DNA of 7,410 nt from JBBQSF01 sp038214085 (GTDB lineage: Bacteria > Bacteroidota > Bacteroidia > Bacteroidales > CG2-30-32-10): NCBI GenBank assembly GCA_038214085.1, contig JBBQSF010000137.1, positions 1-7,410 on the forward strand, read 5' to 3'. Each line of letters starts with the position of its first letter. The stretch's first letter is position 1. A model generated the notes under the pieces. That model ran no database searches and was not told the origin of the DNA. It saw nothing but the letters and a program-made list of their open reading frames with translations. Made by a program: the position numbers and the translations under genes. Below are positions 6,715-7,410 of this stretch, one piece after another.

Positions 6715-7410
6715 TTAAATAATGTTTACTTCGGTTTCTAGTTCCACACCGAATTTTGAAAAAACGGAACGTTTAATAAGTTCTGAAAGTTTTTGAATGT
6801 CCTTGCCTTTTGCACTACCAAAATTTACAAGAATTAAGGATTGTTCTTCGTGAACACCATAATTTGCAGAAGCATAGCCTTTCCATCCACATTCTTCAAT
6901 CAACCAAGCAGCGGCAAGTTTAATGTTTTTGTCTTCTTGTTTGAAATGGGCTATGGCAGGATATTTAATTTTAATTTTTTTGAATTGTTCTGGTGAAATA
7001 ACCGGGTTTTTAAAGAAACTGCCAGCATTCCCGTATTCTTTTGGATCGGGTAATTTGCTTTGGCGTATTTTACTAACAATACTGCTTATATCTTTGATCG
7101 AGGGCTCTTGAATTTCGAGAGTTTTTAATTCTCTTTCAAGCGAAGCATAGCTAAAATTAGGAACAGGCTTTTTGTTTAGCTTAAAACTTACAAACAGAAT
7201 TACAAATTTGTTGCGGGATTCCCGTTTAAAAATGCTGTCGCGATAACCTAATTTACACTCATCTTTCTTAATGGTTTTTAGCCTTGGACAGCTTAGGTCA
7301 AAAGCTTCCAATTCAACAAAAGTATCTTTCATTTCCACACCGTAAGCACCAATATTTTGAATAGGACTGGCTCCCACAGTTCCAGGAATTAAAGAGAGAT
7401 TTTCCAGACC
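6715..7410 (-). CDS. murB: UDP-N-acetylenolpyruvoylglucosamine reductase (MurB), C-terminal part
   Basis: The frame stays open to the right edge, so the N-terminal third lies outside the window. The GTG at 7377 is an internal Val, because the codons before it read GLENLSLIPGT and run straight into VGASPIQNIGAYG, the conserved FAD-domain motif of MurB. Further landmarks are KLGYRDSIFK (the Arg equivalent to E. coli Arg159), KLPDP and GNAGSFFKNP (the proton-donor Ser equivalent to Ser229), AAAWLIEECGWKG, and the end FGVELETEV, which carries the final catalytic Glu. The intact YRDS-containing substrate domain marks a type I (E. coli-like) MurB, about 335-340 residues in full, of which about 231 are visible. 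MurB is a cytoplasmic flavoenzyme that uses NADPH to reduce UDP-GlcNAc-enolpyruvate to UDP-MurNAc, the second step of peptidoglycan precursor synthesis. The gene is followed after 10 bases by the secreted protease, which has no obvious functional link to it. Confidence 0.96.
   Translation of the reverse strand, partial: GLENLSLIPGTVGASPIQNIGAYGVEMKDTFVELEAFDLSCPRLKTIKKDECKLGYRDSIFKRESRNKFVILFVSFKLNKKPVPNFSYASLERELKTLEIQEPSIKDISSIVSKIRQSKLPDPKEYGNAGSFFKNPVISPEQFKKIKIKYPAIAHFKQEDKNIKLAAAWLIEECGWKGYASANYGVHEEQSLILVNFGSAKGKDIQKLSELIKRSVFSKFGVELETEVNII

Noticed and set aside
1..7410. CRISPR array, transposon ends, tRNA or rRNA genes
   Set aside because: No regularly spaced direct repeats, transposase, terminal inverted repeats or cloverleaf sequence were found, and nearly all bases are in coding sequence.

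Overview
The window looks like a chromosomal segment of a Bacteroidota bacterium, probably a member of the Bacteroidia. The evidence is a low-GC genome rich in Lys and Asn codons, start sites preceded by A/T-rich sequence rather than a Shine-Dalgarno motif, and a subtilisin-like protease ending in a type IX secretion (T9SS) C-terminal sorting domain. One site also matches the Bacteroidota -7 promoter element TAnnTTTG. No RNA gene, insertion sequence, CRISPR array or prophage is visible, and coding density is very high.

Layout: a plus-strand gene, cut at its 5' end by the window edge, ends at 542 and carries a C-terminal SPOR-like domain. It converges on a run of five minus-strand genes. In their direction of transcription (right to left) these are: the C-terminal two thirds of murB (type I UDP-N-acetylenolpyruvoylglucosamine reductase, cut at the right edge); after 10 bases, a secreted S8 subtilisin-like protease with a T9SS type A sorting tail; after a short gap with a probable promoter, an exported alkaline-phosphatase-superfamily phosphohydrolase of the COG3379/PF01663 kind; 2 bases later, a secreted arylsulfotransferase (ASST)-like beta-propeller; and, overlapping or just after its end, a small lipoprotein of unknown function.

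The last three genes form a tightly coupled group (2-base gap, then an 8-base overlap or 16-base gap). All three products are predicted to leave the cytoplasm. An AlkP-superfamily hydrolase next to an ASST-fold protein suggests a surface or periplasmic module acting on phosphate or sulfate esters, but this is inference. Both enzymes show apparent departures from the textbook active site: the ASST-like protein has Cys where E. coli-type ASST has Arg, and the phosphohydrolase lacks a visible C-terminal metal-ligand His. Their activities should therefore not be assumed. I do not see decisive evidence of a wholly new system. The phosphohydrolase/ASST-like/lipoprotein trio is the part most worth following up.
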